Positions 1-9,480 are shown, numbered from the stretch's first letter. The stretch: DNA of 64,000 bases from [Clostridium] fimetarium (GCF_900111235.1 NZ_FOJI01000003.1:310001-374000), one strand, 5' to 3'. The notes: generated by a model not told the origin, from the sequence alone. A program made the numbers and translations.

Positions 1-817
1 CAATGGTTATATCATTTCTAAAAACCATGATTCCACCAACTAAATAAAGGATTACGGTAAGTATATTGGACATAAATTCAAAAACAGGTACATATTTTTT
101 CCATATCCTAGCTGCATTCAGTTCAGCCTCACGATAACCGTCATTTTCTCTATTAAACTTATCAATTTCAAAATCTTCTTTCGTAAACGCTTTCACTACA
201 CGGTTACCACTTACATTTTCCTGTACCGCTGAGTTCAAACTGGAAAAGTGCTGTCTAATATTATGGAAAGCCGGTTTTACACTCTTTAACTGCCTGCTAG
301 CCACAAAGGCTGATATCGGCAATACAACAATCATACAAAGAGCCAACCGCCATTCCACAATAAAAATCATGAAAAGTGCTATTGAAAAAAGCAAGATATT
401 TTCATATATACTATAAATTACATACGCAACAAAATGCCTGACTGCCTCCATATCACCCGTTTGACGTGACATAAGATCACCGGTGCGATTTTTGTTATAG
501 AAATTGAAATCTTGTTTTAAAAATTTTTGATAGACATGATCCCTCATCGAATATAGAATGTTTTGGGATGACCACTCAAAGATGACAAGCGAACTGTATT
601 TCAAGGCAGCACGAAGTAGTGTTGCAAGAATCATAACCAACATCATTAGCGGAAGAATCTTTCGGTTTCCACCCTTGATTACTTCATCCACGATAATACC
701 AGAAATCTGTGGGTTAACGATTGCGATTACACTTGTACATGTAACAAGCAGTAGCGCAAAAATTATTTTGGGACTATATTTCTTAAGAAAACTATAAAAC
801 CATTGCATTGCTGTCAT
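1..817 (-). CDS. ABC exporter half-transporter, N-terminal membrane domain (partial)
   Basis: The reverse strand is open from an ATG at 817, preceded by AGGAGG at about 824-829, to the window edge: 272 codons with no stop. It starts MTAMQWFYSFLKK and shows the type-I ABC exporter membrane domain: several hydrophobic helices, a coupling-helix region 'NRTGDLMSRQTGDMEAVR', and 'NGDYREAELNAARIWKKY'-like intracellular loop sequence (the actual text is 'ENDGYREAELNAARIWKK'). The nucleotide-binding domain would lie beyond position 1. Proteins of this kind work as homo- or heterodimers that export lipids, peptides or drugs; the substrate cannot be read here. It lies downstream of and in the same direction as the ABC-2 exporter, after a 160-bp gap. 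Confidence 0.88.
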   Translation of the reverse strand, partial: MTAMQWFYSFLKKYSPKIIFALLLVTCTSVIAIVNPQISGIIVDEVIKGGNRKILPLMMLVMILATLLRAALKYSSLVIFEWSSQNILYSMRDHVYQKFLKQDFNFYNKNRTGDLMSRQTGDMEAVRHFVAYVIYSIYENILLFSIALFMIFIVEWRLALCMIVVLPISAFVASRQLKSVKPAFHNIRQHFSSLNSAVQENVSGNRVVKAFTKEDFEIDKFNRENDGYREAELNAARIWKKYVPVFEFMSNILTVILYLVGGIMVFRNDITI

Positions 818-980
818 TTGTGAACCTCCTCATTAATATGAAACGAATTTTATACCAACGTCCCATATTCCTCTAGTAACTTATGATATCTTTATGAATA
901 TATTGATTTTTTGTATATGGTTTTGCTTTTCCAATCCTTAATAAAGGACACTCATCTGTTCGAATAATATTCACAAAGCA

Positions 981-1802
981 TTAATTTCCTGCACTTTCAT
1001 ACTTATTACATCCATAGCAGAAATATCGGTATGCAATACCAAAGAATATAACCGCCACTATTATCTCTAATATAATTGTACTATACAGCGTACTTGTCCC
1101 AAGAAAAAAACTGGCAGGGATAAATGCAGTAAACCCAAACGGTATTATATAAGATAAAGTAAATCGTATTGGCTTATTATAAATTCCCAAAGGATACTTT
1201 ACAAAATCCGAAAGGTTATATCCCAAATACAAAATCTGATAAGCATCCATAAAGAAAAAAGCATTGGTAGCAAGTAAAAGCTTTAGTGATAAATAGATAA
1301 GCGCACCAAAGATAATTGAAATAGTAAACCAGATAACACTGCCAATCGTTATAGCAATACCCAAATGAGCTGTGGCATATATAACAAGTACCATTCCCAC
1401 AAGAAATTCACCAATGCCATCCGGACAACATTGCTCTATCAGTATCTGAAATAATGGATTCACCGGTCTAAGTAGATATCGGTCAAACAAACCTTCCTTT
1501 ACCGTCTTACGCGTAAATATCCATAAATTATTCGTAAAAAAATGATCTATCCCTCTAGGTATTTGTGCATATCCATAAATAAAGACCAACTGATAAAAAC
1601 TCCATCCGTTTAAATCTGGTATTTGCTCAAATATAAGATATAAAAAAACAATTCCCAACATTTGATTTAAAAAGAAGGAAAAAAAGCCTACCGTAAAGTC
1701 TACTTTTGACTGCATCTGTGTTTTCATATATTGCACAAGAAATATTTTATATAAATTCATATAACGCTTACAACTTTTTAGCATATCCATGATTTTCCTC
1801 AT
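981..1802 (-). CDS. ABC-2 type exporter permease (DUF990-like), second permease
   Basis: A 273-residue integral membrane protein with about six hydrophobic segments and no signal peptide. The spacing of helices and the segment 'FDRYLLRPVNPLFQILIE' match the ABC-2 permease family related to PF06182 (DUF990). It overlaps the upstream permease by 4 bp (ATGA), so the two are probably translationally coupled and form a heterodimeric channel driven by the ATPase at 2595-3413. ATGs at 1790 and 1784 are alternative starts, because the GGGGG before 1802 is too close to the first ATG. In some bacteria the same three-gene arrangement has been linked to export of toxic cations or drugs. The substrate here is unknown. 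Confidence 0.85.
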   Translation of the reverse strand: MRKIMDMLKSCKRYMNLYKIFLVQYMKTQMQSKVDFTVGFFSFFLNQMLGIVFLYLIFEQIPDLNGWSFYQLVFIYGYAQIPRGIDHFFTNNLWIFTRKTVKEGLFDRYLLRPVNPLFQILIEQCCPDGIGEFLVGMVLVIYATAHLGIAITIGSVIWFTISIIFGALIYLSLKLLLATNAFFFMDAYQILYLGYNLSDFVKYPLGIYNKPIRFTLSYIIPFGFTAFIPASFFLGTSTLYSTIILEIIVAVIFFGIAYRYFCYGCNKYESAGN

Positions 1803-2614
1803 CCCCCTAAGATTGTTAATCTTTTAATAGCAGAAGACCATAATAATTTTCCCGCTAAATAAAACAACAATATCCATACTATTTGTAGCATCAATGCATA
1901 TACAACTTCTTTTCCATTTAATTTACCCAGGTAAATCATAATGGGCGTGTAATTCATCGAAGCAAACGGAAATAAGCGAAATATCTTTTCAAGATATTCG
2001 GGAAAGAATGTCAATGGTATTAAACTACCCGAAAAAAATTGTACTATAACAGACATTGCCATGCTAAATCCAAAAAAATATGTCGTATAAAAAGAAAACA
2101 GTCCAAAAAAGAAGCCAAAACAAAACATACATAAAAATCCGAGGAATGCACTAAACAAATATAAAACAAAATTAAATGACATCGGTATTTTTACAAACCC
2201 AATTACCATGAAAATTATAAAGAAAGGAATGATCTGAAAGAAAACATTACCACACAATCCCCCTAAGCTTTCAAAAAATTTGATAATCCTATAGCTGATT
2301 GGACGTACAAGTTGAATTGCAATACTTCCATCTGATACATCAAAAGCTATATTCATTGCTAAAGAACCAGTGATTCCCGTAATGAGACCCGTCAAAAAAT
2401 TCATTGTGATATATGCTGTCATTTCAGTAAAGCTAAACCCCCTAATAATTGAATTTACACTTGACCCATATATTGCTTTCCACAAGAAATATATAACAAA
2501 AACTGTAAACAACCTGCTTAATAATGTGATAAAAAATGCTCCTCTATAAGCCATGCTACGTTTAATGGTATTAAGCGCAAATGGGGTATAGCATTTAATT
2601 CGATTTATTCTCAT
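1799..2614 (-). CDS. ABC-2 type exporter permease, first permease
   Basis: A 271-residue polytopic membrane protein (about six helices) of the ABC-2 superfamily. The motif 'DGSIAIQLVRPISYRIIKF' corresponds to 'EGLFDRYLLRPVNPLFQIL' in the following gene, so the two permeases are paralogous halves of one channel. Its start overlaps the end of the ATPase gene by 20 bp and its stop overlaps the next permease by 4 bp, which indicates one tightly coupled operon of ATPase, permease, permease. It acts in the cytoplasmic membrane. No substrate-specific motif is visible. Confidence 0.85.
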   Translation of the reverse strand: MRINRIKCYTPFALNTIKRSMAYRGAFFITLLSRLFTVFVIYFLWKAIYGSSVNSIIRGFSFTEMTAYITMNFLTGLITGITGSLAMNIAFDVSDGSIAIQLVRPISYRIIKFFESLGGLCGNVFFQIIPFFIIFMVIGFVKIPMSFNFVLYLFSAFLGFLCMFCFGFFFGLFSFYTTYFFGFSMAMSVIVQFFSGSLIPLTFFPEYLEKIFRLFPFASMNYTPIMIYLGKLNGKEVVYALMLQIVWILLFYLAGKLLWSSAIKRLTILGG

Positions 2615-3413
2615 CGCTATTCATCTCCCCGTTAATGAATATTTTCTTAACAATGTCTGTCAAATCTCCTTGTTTTAGCAAAACTTGTAGCATATCATCA
2701 AAGATGATTTTTCCATTGTCTATAATAATGATATGGTTGCATAGCTCTTCAATATCAATCATATCGTGTGTTGTAAGTATAATTGTCGTGTGAAAATTCC
2801 GATTTAATTCTCGTATTGCTTCCCTCATTTTGTCCTTAACAACTACATCAAGTCCGATAGTGGGTTCGTCCAAATAAAGGACCTTGGGATTATGTAATAA
2901 TGCTGATGCAACATCCGCGCGCATACGTTGACCTAAAGATAAGGTTCTTACTGTTTTATTTTCAAAATCTTTTATTCCTAATATATCATTTGAAAATTCC
3001 ATTCTTTGTTTATAGTCATAATCTGATACCTGATAGATTCCTTTTAATACCGTAAAGGATTCAATCACTGGTAAATCCCACCACAATTGAGTTCTTTGTC
3101 CGAACACTACGCCTATATTTTGGGCATTTTCCATTCTGTTTTTGTATGGTTCTATCCCTCTCACGTGACAAGTTCCCTCTGTTGGTACCAAAATACCTGT
3201 AAGCATCTTAATTGTAGTCGACTTGCCTGCCCCATTGCTTCCAATGTAGCCTACGATTTCACCCTCTTGGATAGAAAAAGAAACATCATCGACGGCTCTT
3301 TTAATAATCTTTTCATTTGTAAATAAAGATTTTACAGTTCCTCTCAGCCCCGGATATTTCTTATTTGTTCTAAATTCCTTTACTAAATGTTCAGCTGTTA
3401 TAATCGTTGACAT
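2595..3413 (-). CDS. ABC-2 exporter ATP-binding protein
   Basis: A 272-residue ABC ATPase. Walker A 'GSNGAGKST', Q-loop region 'VFGQRTQLWWDLP', signature 'LSLGQRMRADVA' (LSLGQ in place of LSGGQ), Walker B 'VLYLDEPTIGLDV' and H-loop 'TTHD' appear in order. The N-terminal 50 residues, ahead of the P-loop, match the long-leader subfamily of ABC-2 export ATPases (NatA/viologen-exporter type), and 'GQRTQLWWDLPV' is typical of that group. It is first in the operon, with a GGGGGAG ribosome binding site just before the ATG. It would energise the two permeases encoded downstream; the exported substrate is not known. Confidence 0.9.
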   Translation of the reverse strand: MSTIITAEHLVKEFRTNKKYPGLRGTVKSLFTNEKIIKRAVDDVSFSIQEGEIVGYIGSNGAGKSTTIKMLTGILVPTEGTCHVRGIEPYKNRMENAQNIGVVFGQRTQLWWDLPVIESFTVLKGIYQVSDYDYKQRMEFSNDILGIKDFENKTVRTLSLGQRMRADVASALLHNPKVLYLDEPTIGLDVVVKDKMREAIRELNRNFHTTIILTTHDMIDIEELCNHIIIIDNGKIIFDDMLQVLLKQGDLTDIVKKIFINGEMNSDENKSN

Positions 3414-3512
3414 ATTTTTTCTCCCCCATTTTCTATGTTTTTTAATTCACTTATCAAATCTGTAACACCCACTCATGTAGCTTTCCCCTTAAAACATTAA
3501 ATTTAATTGATT

Positions 3513-4334
3513 TTATTTAAACTGTCCTTTTAACCATTCAATACATAGATTCATCCAGGTAGCAATATGAGGATATACACCCATACCTTGCGCTTTAGTT
3601 TCCTCATTTGCCAGCGAAAGACCATGTGGTCCATGGGGAAATATATGTAATTCAAAAGGAATATTATTTTTGCGTAACCCTTGTGCAAATAGTAATGAAT
3701 TTTCTACTGGAACAGCACCGTCATCGAACGTATGCCATAAAAATACCGGTGGAGTTTTATCAGAAACCTGATTTTCCAGGGACATTTCCTGATATAGTGG
3801 GTCATTCAAATCATTACCTATCAAATTTTCAAACGAACCTTTGTGTGCAAATGGACCGGTTGTGATAACAGGGTATGCTAGTATCAGTGCATTGGGCTTA
3901 TTCAGACCATCTGTAATCCCAGGGCATTCCTTCAGATATGGTTTATCCCAGTGAACAGAAAGACTTGCTGCAAGATGTCCGCCAGACGAGAATCCACACA
4001 CCGCAATCTTGTCAGCATCTATATTCCATTCCTTTGCATTTTCTCTAATAATATTCATAGCTCTGGATACATCCCAAAGTGGTTGAGGATGCTTATTGGG
4101 AGCTACACTATAATACAGTACAAAAGCATGAAATCCAGCAGAATTATACGCAAGTGCAATTGGTTCTGCCTCTCTTTCGGATGTAAGTACATATCCGCCT
4201 CCAGGACATATTAGCACTGCTCCTCTTATCATTTCACCTTTCAGTATATAGGTATCTAATGTGGGTCTGAAGTCATCATTACCTTTACCTTCATAAGGTA
4301 GATCTTTCCACAAATCAATCGTTTTCGTTATCAT
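3513..4334 (-). CDS. Alpha/beta hydrolase, acetyl esterase-like
   Basis: A cytoplasmic alpha/beta hydrolase of about 273 residues. The oxyanion region 'LICPGGGY' is followed by the nucleophile elbow 'GFSSGG', an acidic residue in 'FDDGAVPVENS' and the histidine in 'HGPHGLS', giving a complete Ser-Asp-His triad. This layout matches bacterial (acetyl)xylan or carbohydrate esterases such as BD-FAE and Axe proteins. The ATG at 4334 (MITKTID) is chosen because GGAG lies eight bases upstream; the GTG at 4343 has no such site. It is the last gene of the GH43/SGNH operon, so it probably removes acetyl or similar esters from imported oligosaccharides. The exact ester is inferred. Confidence 0.85.
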   Translation of the reverse strand: MITKTIDLWKDLPYEGKGNDDFRPTLDTYILKGEMIRGAVLICPGGGYVLTSEREAEPIALAYNSAGFHAFVLYYSVAPNKHPQPLWDVSRAMNIIRENAKEWNIDADKIAVCGFSSGGHLAASLSVHWDKPYLKECPGITDGLNKPNALILAYPVITTGPFAHKGSFENLIGNDLNDPLYQEMSLENQVSDKTPPVFLWHTFDDGAVPVENSLLFAQGLRKNNIPFELHIFPHGPHGLSLANEETKAQGMGVYPHIATWMNLCIEWLKGQFK

Positions 4335-4400
4335 TTTATACACTCCTTTTTTATGTAGTTGTAATTTTAAAGTTTAGCTAATACATCATAGGTCTTTTAA

Positions 4401-5042
4401 TTAGAGTGTTTCCATAAAAGGTATGATTTTGTCTGCAAGTTTTTCATGCCCAGCTTCATTAGGATGTAATCCATCTGGCATATAATATTCTTTCATTATT
4501 TTGACTTTCGGTTGCATTCCACTTACAGCATACAAATCCAGAACTGGAATAGCGTAATACTCAGCGACTTCTTTTATTATATTTACATATTGTTTTAATG
4601 TATTTCCACTTTTATTTGTTTCATAAGAAACATCTTCAGGATAATCCCTATGAATAGGTGTCATAAATGCAATCGTTTTTTTATAATACTTCTCTATAAG
4701 CCCCTGCATAAGAACATGACAAGCTCCATAAAATGTGCTGTTACTTCTATCATTAAAATTTCCGATTGGTACGTTATCGTGTCCAAAGTCATTTGTTCCA
4801 GCAAAGACAATTACCAAATCTGCATCATCATCCATTTTGGAAAACCTAGCGGACATTGAATTGCCTTCGTCCTGAGAATGTTTCGCAATCCTTGTACCAC
4901 TAATCCCATAATTTCTCGCTATTTTGAGTCCCAGCTTCTCTTTAATGATTTCATGATAAATGATTGAAGTTAAAAGCCCGGCTGTTATGCTATCACCTAA
5001 AAAATTAACTTTTTTACCTTGCCATTTTGATTTTACATTCAT
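4401..5042 (-). CDS. SGNH/GDSL-family esterase
   Basis: A 213-residue SGNH hydrolase without a signal peptide. Block I 'FLGDSITAG' carries the nucleophile Ser, the Gly of block II lies in 'YGISGTRIA', block III is 'FAGTNDFG' with the Asn, and block V 'DGLHPNEAGH' holds the Asp-x-x-His pair. The family deacylates sugars, lipids or peptidoglycan. Placed between a GH43 glycosidase and an alpha/beta esterase on the same strand with short gaps, it is probably a second carbohydrate esterase that removes a different O-acyl group from the same glycan. An AGAGGT ribosome binding site supports the ATG at 5042. Confidence 0.85.
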   Translation of the reverse strand: MNVKSKWQGKKVNFLGDSITAGLLTSIIYHEIIKEKLGLKIARNYGISGTRIAKHSQDEGNSMSARFSKMDDDADLVIVFAGTNDFGHDNVPIGNFNDRSNSTFYGACHVLMQGLIEKYYKKTIAFMTPIHRDYPEDVSYETNKSGNTLKQYVNIIKEVAEYYAIPVLDLYAVSGMQPKVKIMKEYYMPDGLHPNEAGHEKLADKIIPFMETL

Positions 5043-5109
5043 TACAATCTACCTCTAAATTTTTTTTTAGTAAATCAATTAATCTACATATTTCTGGGTA
5101 CCTTAAGCG

Positions 5110-6033
5110 TTAATACGCTTCTACCAAATCGTTATATTCTTTCATAGTGATAGGAATAACCGTGCCATGCCTAAATATATATGGAGTAATAAATTCACTT
5201 GCGCTTTCCACAAAGCTGCCTGTTGCTATATCCGAGGTTATAAAACACTTGTAACCCTGTCCTGTCGCATAAGCATCTAATAGCAGACACCATTTATTTT
5301 CACCATTTAACTGATAGCAAGTTGGTCCCTCAAACCCAAGAACAGCTGCCAATGAGAAACTATTTACCGTCTTAAAATCCCCCATTAAAGTATTACAAAC
5401 TTCCATAAGGATTGATTTCGTAGTCTCGTCCTTTGAAAAACGGTAATATGCACTATTATGCTGGGTAAATGTCGTATCAATAATATCATTCTCTTTTTCT
5501 ATATAAAGTTGCGCCTCTGTAAAATCTATAAAATCTTTCGTCCTTGAACAATAGATTCTTTGCTTCGCATAATTATCTTCTGACACCATTGATGCCCAAA
5601 ACACCATATAATCACAGGTATCTTTATCGTAAATGGACTCTGGTGCCCAAGTACAGCCAGCATTTTCTGATGCGATTTTTACCATTCTTTGCTCAGACCA
5701 ATTCACGAGATCTGAGGATTCCCATATCATTAATGACTTACTTCCGTTTGTTTTTGCTCTTATCCAGTCACTATTTTTGCTTATGCTTAAATCTGTAGCA
5801 ATTAAATAAAACTTATCGCCTTCAACTGAACGTATAATATGAGGATCACGAAGACCTTTTTCGCCTAATTTGCTTCGCAGTATAGGCTTTGAATTGTTTA
5901 AAGCCTTCCACTGCATACCATCTTTACTTACTGAGAAATAGATTTGCTCGGCATCTTCACTATTTCCATGTGCAAAATGTACAAATATATATGCTTGCAT
6001 TTCATTTGATTCAGGATCTATTTTTTCTAGCAT
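5110..6033 (-). CDS. Family-43-type glycoside hydrolase
   Basis: About 307 residues with the five-bladed beta-propeller signature of GH43. The N-terminal catalytic-base region is 'GLRDPHII', the second Asp region is around 'TWAPESIY', and the proposed general acid is the Glu of 'FEGPTCYQ'. There is no signal peptide, so it acts on imported oligosaccharides. The ATG at 6033 (MLEKIDPES) follows GAATGAGG at good spacing and is preferred to an upstream in-frame codon at 6069. GH43 enzymes are mostly alpha-L-arabinofuranosidases, beta-xylosidases or exo-beta-1,3-galactanases. The nearby galactose genes make the arabinogalactan-active subtypes attractive, but the specificity is inferred. Confidence 0.82.
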   Translation of the reverse strand: MLEKIDPESNEMQAYIFVHFAHGNSEDAEQIYFSVSKDGMQWKALNNSKPILRSKLGEKGLRDPHIIRSVEGDKFYLIATDLSISKNSDWIRAKTNGSKSLMIWESSDLVNWSEQRMVKIASENAGCTWAPESIYDKDTCDYMVFWASMVSEDNYAKQRIYCSRTKDFIDFTEAQLYIEKENDIIDTTFTQHNSAYYRFSKDETTKSILMEVCNTLMGDFKTVNSFSLAAVLGFEGPTCYQLNGENKWCLLLDAYATGQGYKCFITSDIATGSFVESASEFITPYIFRHGTVIPITMKEYNDLVEAY

Positions 6034-6098
6034 AATAACCTCATTCCTATGCATGCTCTTACAAGACAAAATATCAATTTTAATGGCTTGCTTATTTT

Positions 6099-7037
6099 CT
6101 ATTCAAAGTAAACTTCTTGATTCCTATTACAAATCAACTTTCCATCTTCCACCTTTAGTTCAGCTACCTGGATGCTTGTTTTGGCCGCTTCATATGTCAT
6201 TATCGTATTATGACTTTCCCGCATTTCTTTTGTGAACTCCGGTTGAACAAAATAAAAGATATATGCCTTTTCCCCATGAACTAAAACATCTGCATGATTA
6301 CCCATAGCGGTATCATCTTTACGTGTTCCTGGTATCTGAAGTAGATTTTCTCCCCATCTGCACCAATTGGTAAAATCTTCTGACTTATAAACTGCCAGCC
6401 CGTCCCAACAATCTGTAATCATCCATTTGATCCTTCCAAATTCAAATACATTGGGTCCTTCATGAGCACAATCTGTTATTTCTGCACCTAATACCTCCCA
6501 GTGATAAAGATCTTTACTAATCGCACTGTAAGTATAACTATTATTTTTTTCATCCTTATACCACATTTTATATAGATGTGGTTCAATTTCGTATACACAC
6601 GCATCAATCACATGATCGGAGGATAAATCTAAAATGCTTTCAAACTTCCAATCCCACATGTTTTTTGCAGTATAATGAAGGATATGACGCTTATAGTTCC
6701 AGTCTGTGGGTACACCCGTAATATATGAGATATACATGTGATACCTGCCCTCTGCAAATATCACTTCCGGTGCCCAAAACGTATTCAGTCCCGGTTCAAA
6801 ATCCATATTGGGTAAAGTCCCTCTATAGAGCCACTTTTGTGCATCTTTAGAAGAAGCAATTCCAATTTTTGTTCCATGAATATTAGATACTCCAATAGAA
6901 ATATCCGAAGAACGTCGCTGTGTATAAAACATCCACCAGCATAGTTCCTCTCTATTCCAAATCACAACTGGATCTGTTGCTCCATCATATATAGGATCTC
7001 TAAACAGTGGTGCCGGTAAAGATTTTAGTTCTTTCAT
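6099..7037 (-). CDS. Family-43/32-like beta-propeller glycosidase
   Basis: A 312-residue cytoplasmic protein with the clan GH-F/J propeller pattern: 'GATDPVVIWN' (candidate base Asp), 'TFWAPEVIF', 'HVIDACVYEIEPH' and 'HEGPNVFEFG' (candidate acid Glu). It is only distantly similar to the GH43 protein encoded downstream, so the pair probably attacks different linkages. The ATG follows AAAGGAG by eight bases. It is the first gene of a four-gene operon running to 3513 and is divergent from an AraC-type regulator that starts at 7151, which probably controls it. The family assignment is solid at fold level; the substrate is not known. Confidence 0.8.
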   Translation of the reverse strand: MKELKSLPAPLFRDPIYDGATDPVVIWNREELCWWMFYTQRRSSDISIGVSNIHGTKIGIASSKDAQKWLYRGTLPNMDFEPGLNTFWAPEVIFAEGRYHMYISYITGVPTDWNYKRHILHYTAKNMWDWKFESILDLSSDHVIDACVYEIEPHLYKMWYKDEKNNSYTYSAISKDLYHWEVLGAEITDCAHEGPNVFEFGRIKWMITDCWDGLAVYKSEDFTNWCRWGENLLQIPGTRKDDTAMGNHADVLVHGEKAYIFYFVQPEFTKEMRESHNTIMTYEAAKTSIQVAELKVEDGKLICNRNQEVYFE

Positions 7038-7150
7038 ATTAGATTCTCCTTTCAGTTATAGTACTAAATTATACTATCTTGTATCAACATCAACAATGAT
7101 ATATAATGTTTAGTAACTGAACTATTGTGCTTTTTATTGGAGGATTAAAT

Positions 7151-7939
7151 ATGCTTAGGCTAATAAGAATCGGATATAACATTATTCATCAACACGGTAT
7201 CACAATTGATCGCCCCTTTGGTTCCGGTGATTACCTTTTTTTATTGTTTAGAAGTAAAATGGAATTAAAATTACAAGGTAAAAAAGTAATTGCAGATAAA
7301 AATACCTATATCATTTTCAAAAAAGGAAGTTACCACTTTTATAAGGATTTTGAACAACCCATGATTCATGATTGGTTTCATTTTGATGGTGATGATATTG
7401 AACCGTTTTTCAATAAGCTCAATCTTCCTTTTGATACAATTATTAATGCTCATAATCCGTTTTTTATTTCCAGAAAAGTTCAAGATATTCAATTGGAGCA
7501 AGTGCAGAATGGTACCTTTAAAAATGAGATTATTGATGCAACTATTCGCTGTCTTTTTATGAAATTAAGTGACATAAGAAATAACATTGAACCGCATAAT
7601 AATATCAGCAAGTATTACAACCAATTTGTAGAGTTGCGTAACGAAATTTATAATGCTCCACAAATTAACTATTCAATTGATTCTCTCGCATTGAGTGTCA
7701 ATATGAGCCGCTCCTATTTTCAACATATTTACAAACAAATCTTTGGTATTTCTACAGTAAATGATATTATTAACAATAGACTAGAATACGGAATGTATCT
7801 ACTAGGCAATACAGCCTACACCATATCCGATATTTCTGAACTATGTGGCTACACAAACGATGTACATTTTATGCGACAATTCAAAAGGATTATAAATGTA
7901 ACGCCTAGTGAATATCGATTAAATTACAGGAATAAGTAA
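7151..7939 (+). CDS. AraC-family transcriptional regulator
   Basis: A 262-residue regulator with an N-terminal effector-binding region and a C-terminal AraC DNA-binding domain made of two helix-turn-helix units. The first is near 'IDSLALSVNMSRSYFQHIY', the second near 'ISDISELCGYTNDVHFMRQF', and the usual 'P.EYR' end motif appears as 'VTPSEYRLNY'. The start is the ATG at 7151 with GGAGG eight bases upstream; an in-frame GTG at 7127 lacks a site. It is divergent from the glycosidase/esterase operon at 7037-3513 and separated from it by about 110 bp, the classical layout for local activation by a sugar ligand. Confidence 0.9.
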   Translation: MLRLIRIGYNIIHQHGITIDRPFGSGDYLFLLFRSKMELKLQGKKVIADKNTYIIFKKGSYHFYKDFEQPMIHDWFHFDGDDIEPFFNKLNLPFDTIINAHNPFFISRKVQDIQLEQVQNGTFKNEIIDATIRCLFMKLSDIRNNIEPHNNISKYYNQFVELRNEIYNAPQINYSIDSLALSVNMSRSYFQHIYKQIFGISTVNDIINNRLEYGMYLLGNTAYTISDISELCGYTNDVHFMRQFKRIINVTPSEYRLNYRNK

Positions 7940-7955
7940 AACAATGCTAATTGAA

Positions 7956-8573
7956 TCATTCTGACCAATTCATCTGCCTATCGGGAATGCCTAATTTTGT
8001 GCATTCCTCACAAACAATTTCTTTTTCCTTACTATTTCCAATTGTATATTTTAGTATTTTATTTCTAAACACAATATATTTCATATTCCCAGACTTGAAA
8101 TCTACGAACCAATTTCCGCCCTTTTTTTCATCTGAAATAATTACTTTAGCGAGAATTTCAGGAAAATCCTCTTTATCTGAATTAAAATATAGTACTGTCC
8201 AATACTTTGGATTCCCAGCAGTCTTCCATATTTCAACTTTATTAATTGAAATATAATCCAATACTGATTCATCATTAATACTTTCCTTTATGAGCACGCC
8301 TTCATATATTCCATTTTCTGTCATTTCTATTGCACTATTTCCACATTTTTTAACATCTTTAAGCGCATCTATTTCTAATTCATCTTTTAGCAATACATCT
8401 ACTGAGACATTAAATAACCTACTTATAATCAATAATTTTTCAGTCTCTGGTATTGCAATATCAGCTTCCCATTTTGATATTGACTGCCTACTAACATTGC
8501 AAACCTCTGCCAAATTCTCCTGTGAATAACTATTCTTATGTCTTAATAATTGTATCTTTTCTGAAAGTTTCAT
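7956..8573 (-). CDS. XRE-family regulator with unknown C-terminal domain
   Basis: 205 residues. Residues 1-60 form a Cro/CI-type helix-turn-helix ('YSQENLAEVCNVSRQSISKW'). The remaining 140 residues are a mixed alpha/beta region with several aromatic strands ('NPKYWTVLYFNS', 'GGNWFVDFKSGN', 'KYIVFRNKILKYTIG') that I do not recognise; it may sense a ligand or protein. An AGGAGG site precedes the ATG. The gene converges on the AraC gene with only 16 bp between the two stop codons. It could regulate itself or the neighbouring RhaM-like gene; nothing in the sequence shows the target. Confidence 0.85.
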   Translation of the reverse strand: MKLSEKIQLLRHKNSYSQENLAEVCNVSRQSISKWEADIAIPETEKLLIISRLFNVSVDVLLKDELEIDALKDVKKCGNSAIEMTENGIYEGVLIKESINDESVLDYISINKVEIWKTAGNPKYWTVLYFNSDKEDFPEILAKVIISDEKKGGNWFVDFKSGNMKYIVFRNKILKYTIGNSKEKEIVCEECTKLGIPDRQMNWSE

Positions 8574-8679
8574 ACACGACGCCTCCTATAAGTGATTTTA
8601 TAATGAGTTTATCAAATGGTTTACATATTATCTACCAACTTCAAGGTTCTTTTTCGCAACCACTAAGTGCAATTTTAAA

Positions 8680-9414
8680 TTACCCAATTTCAAATATCGT
8701 AGAAATAATCATAAAATCGTCTCCATTAGCCTCTGGAAAATGCTGAAAATGGCTGACTGGATCCACATTCTTCCATTTCTCAATTTCAGATGACTTTTCA
8801 TCTACTCTTTTAATATTAACCACTTCCCTGTCTCTTGGTGTCTCGAAATATGAAAATAAGATATTTTCATGAACGGCAATACTTTGGTATCTGTCACCTT
8901 TGAGCAAACCTTCCTGCGCAATTGCCTGATGATGGCAGATATATGAAAGCAGCTTATCCGGATACAATACTGCAATCCTTCCACATCTCTTATCTGGACT
9001 TTGCTTTCTTTTCCACTGTTCTATACTCACTGGAGAATCAAACCAAAATACAGGAAACATTTCTACCCACTCTTTTTCCTTGTCCATCTGAGGCCATTTA
9101 CACAAAAATTCTGTCAGTTTTGGGAACCATATCGATGGATCATCTATTATGGGATATTGGTCATCTATTATGGGATTCTTATCATCTATTATGCGGTGTT
9201 TGTCATCTAATATAGGATGCACATCGTCTATTATTAATTCCATATATAAAAAAACCATTTGCTTATAACGAAACATCCCACAGGTCAATACTCTATCGTT
9301 TTTTCTTGCAGCGCATGCTTCCTGTTTGGATTGATTGGCTGCTTGTAAAAAAGCGATTTCATTTATTTCCGACTTCAATGAAGCCCGATACTGACGCCTA
9401 ATTATTTTCTTCAT
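8680..9414 (-). CDS. Double RhaM-like (dimeric alpha/beta-barrel) protein with IIDD repeat
   Basis: A 244-residue protein with no family I can name. Its C-terminal half ('LLSYICHHQAIAQEG', 'YQSIAVHENILFSYFET', 'IEKWKNVDPV') follows the order of elements in the adjacent L-rhamnose mutarotase ('EYKKRHNELWPEMKD', 'YSIFLDEETNILFGYIEI', 'EERWNKAGKTDV'). Its N-terminal half repeats the same pattern ('RVLTCGMFRYKQMVFLYME'). It therefore looks like a tandem duplication of the dimeric alpha/beta-barrel fold. Between the strand and helix of the first half sit five 7-residue repeats, 'IIDDxxP'-like. The ATG at 9414 with AAGGAA upstream is chosen over a TTG at 9444. A terminator separates it from rhaM, so it has its own promoter. 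Fold assignment is by eye; function is unknown. Confidence 0.75.
   Translation of the reverse strand: MKKIIRRQYRASLKSEINEIAFLQAANQSKQEACAARKNDRVLTCGMFRYKQMVFLYMELIIDDVHPILDDKHRIIDDKNPIIDDQYPIIDDPSIWFPKLTEFLCKWPQMDKEKEWVEMFPVFWFDSPVSIEQWKRKQSPDKRCGRIAVLYPDKLLSYICHHQAIAQEGLLKGDRYQSIAVHENILFSYFETPRDREVVNIKRVDEKSSEIEKWKNVDPVSHFQHFPEANGDDFMIISTIFEIG
9128..9237 (-). repeat. In-frame 21-bp tandem repeat (IIDD-type)
   Basis: Five degenerate copies of a 21-bp unit, read on the minus strand as CCC-ATA-ATA-GAT-GAT plus two variable codons, encode IIDDVHP, ILDDKHR, IIDDKNP, IIDDQYP and IIDDP. The unit is a multiple of three, so copy-number change would keep the reading frame of the host gene at 8680-9414. 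The insert is acidic and hydrophobic and breaks the first of the two barrel-like halves. Confidence 0.85.
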
Positions 9415-9480
9415 AGATGAATTCCTTTCCGCACTTGTTTTCAAAATGAATTGCTCTTATATCTGAATTAATAAACTATC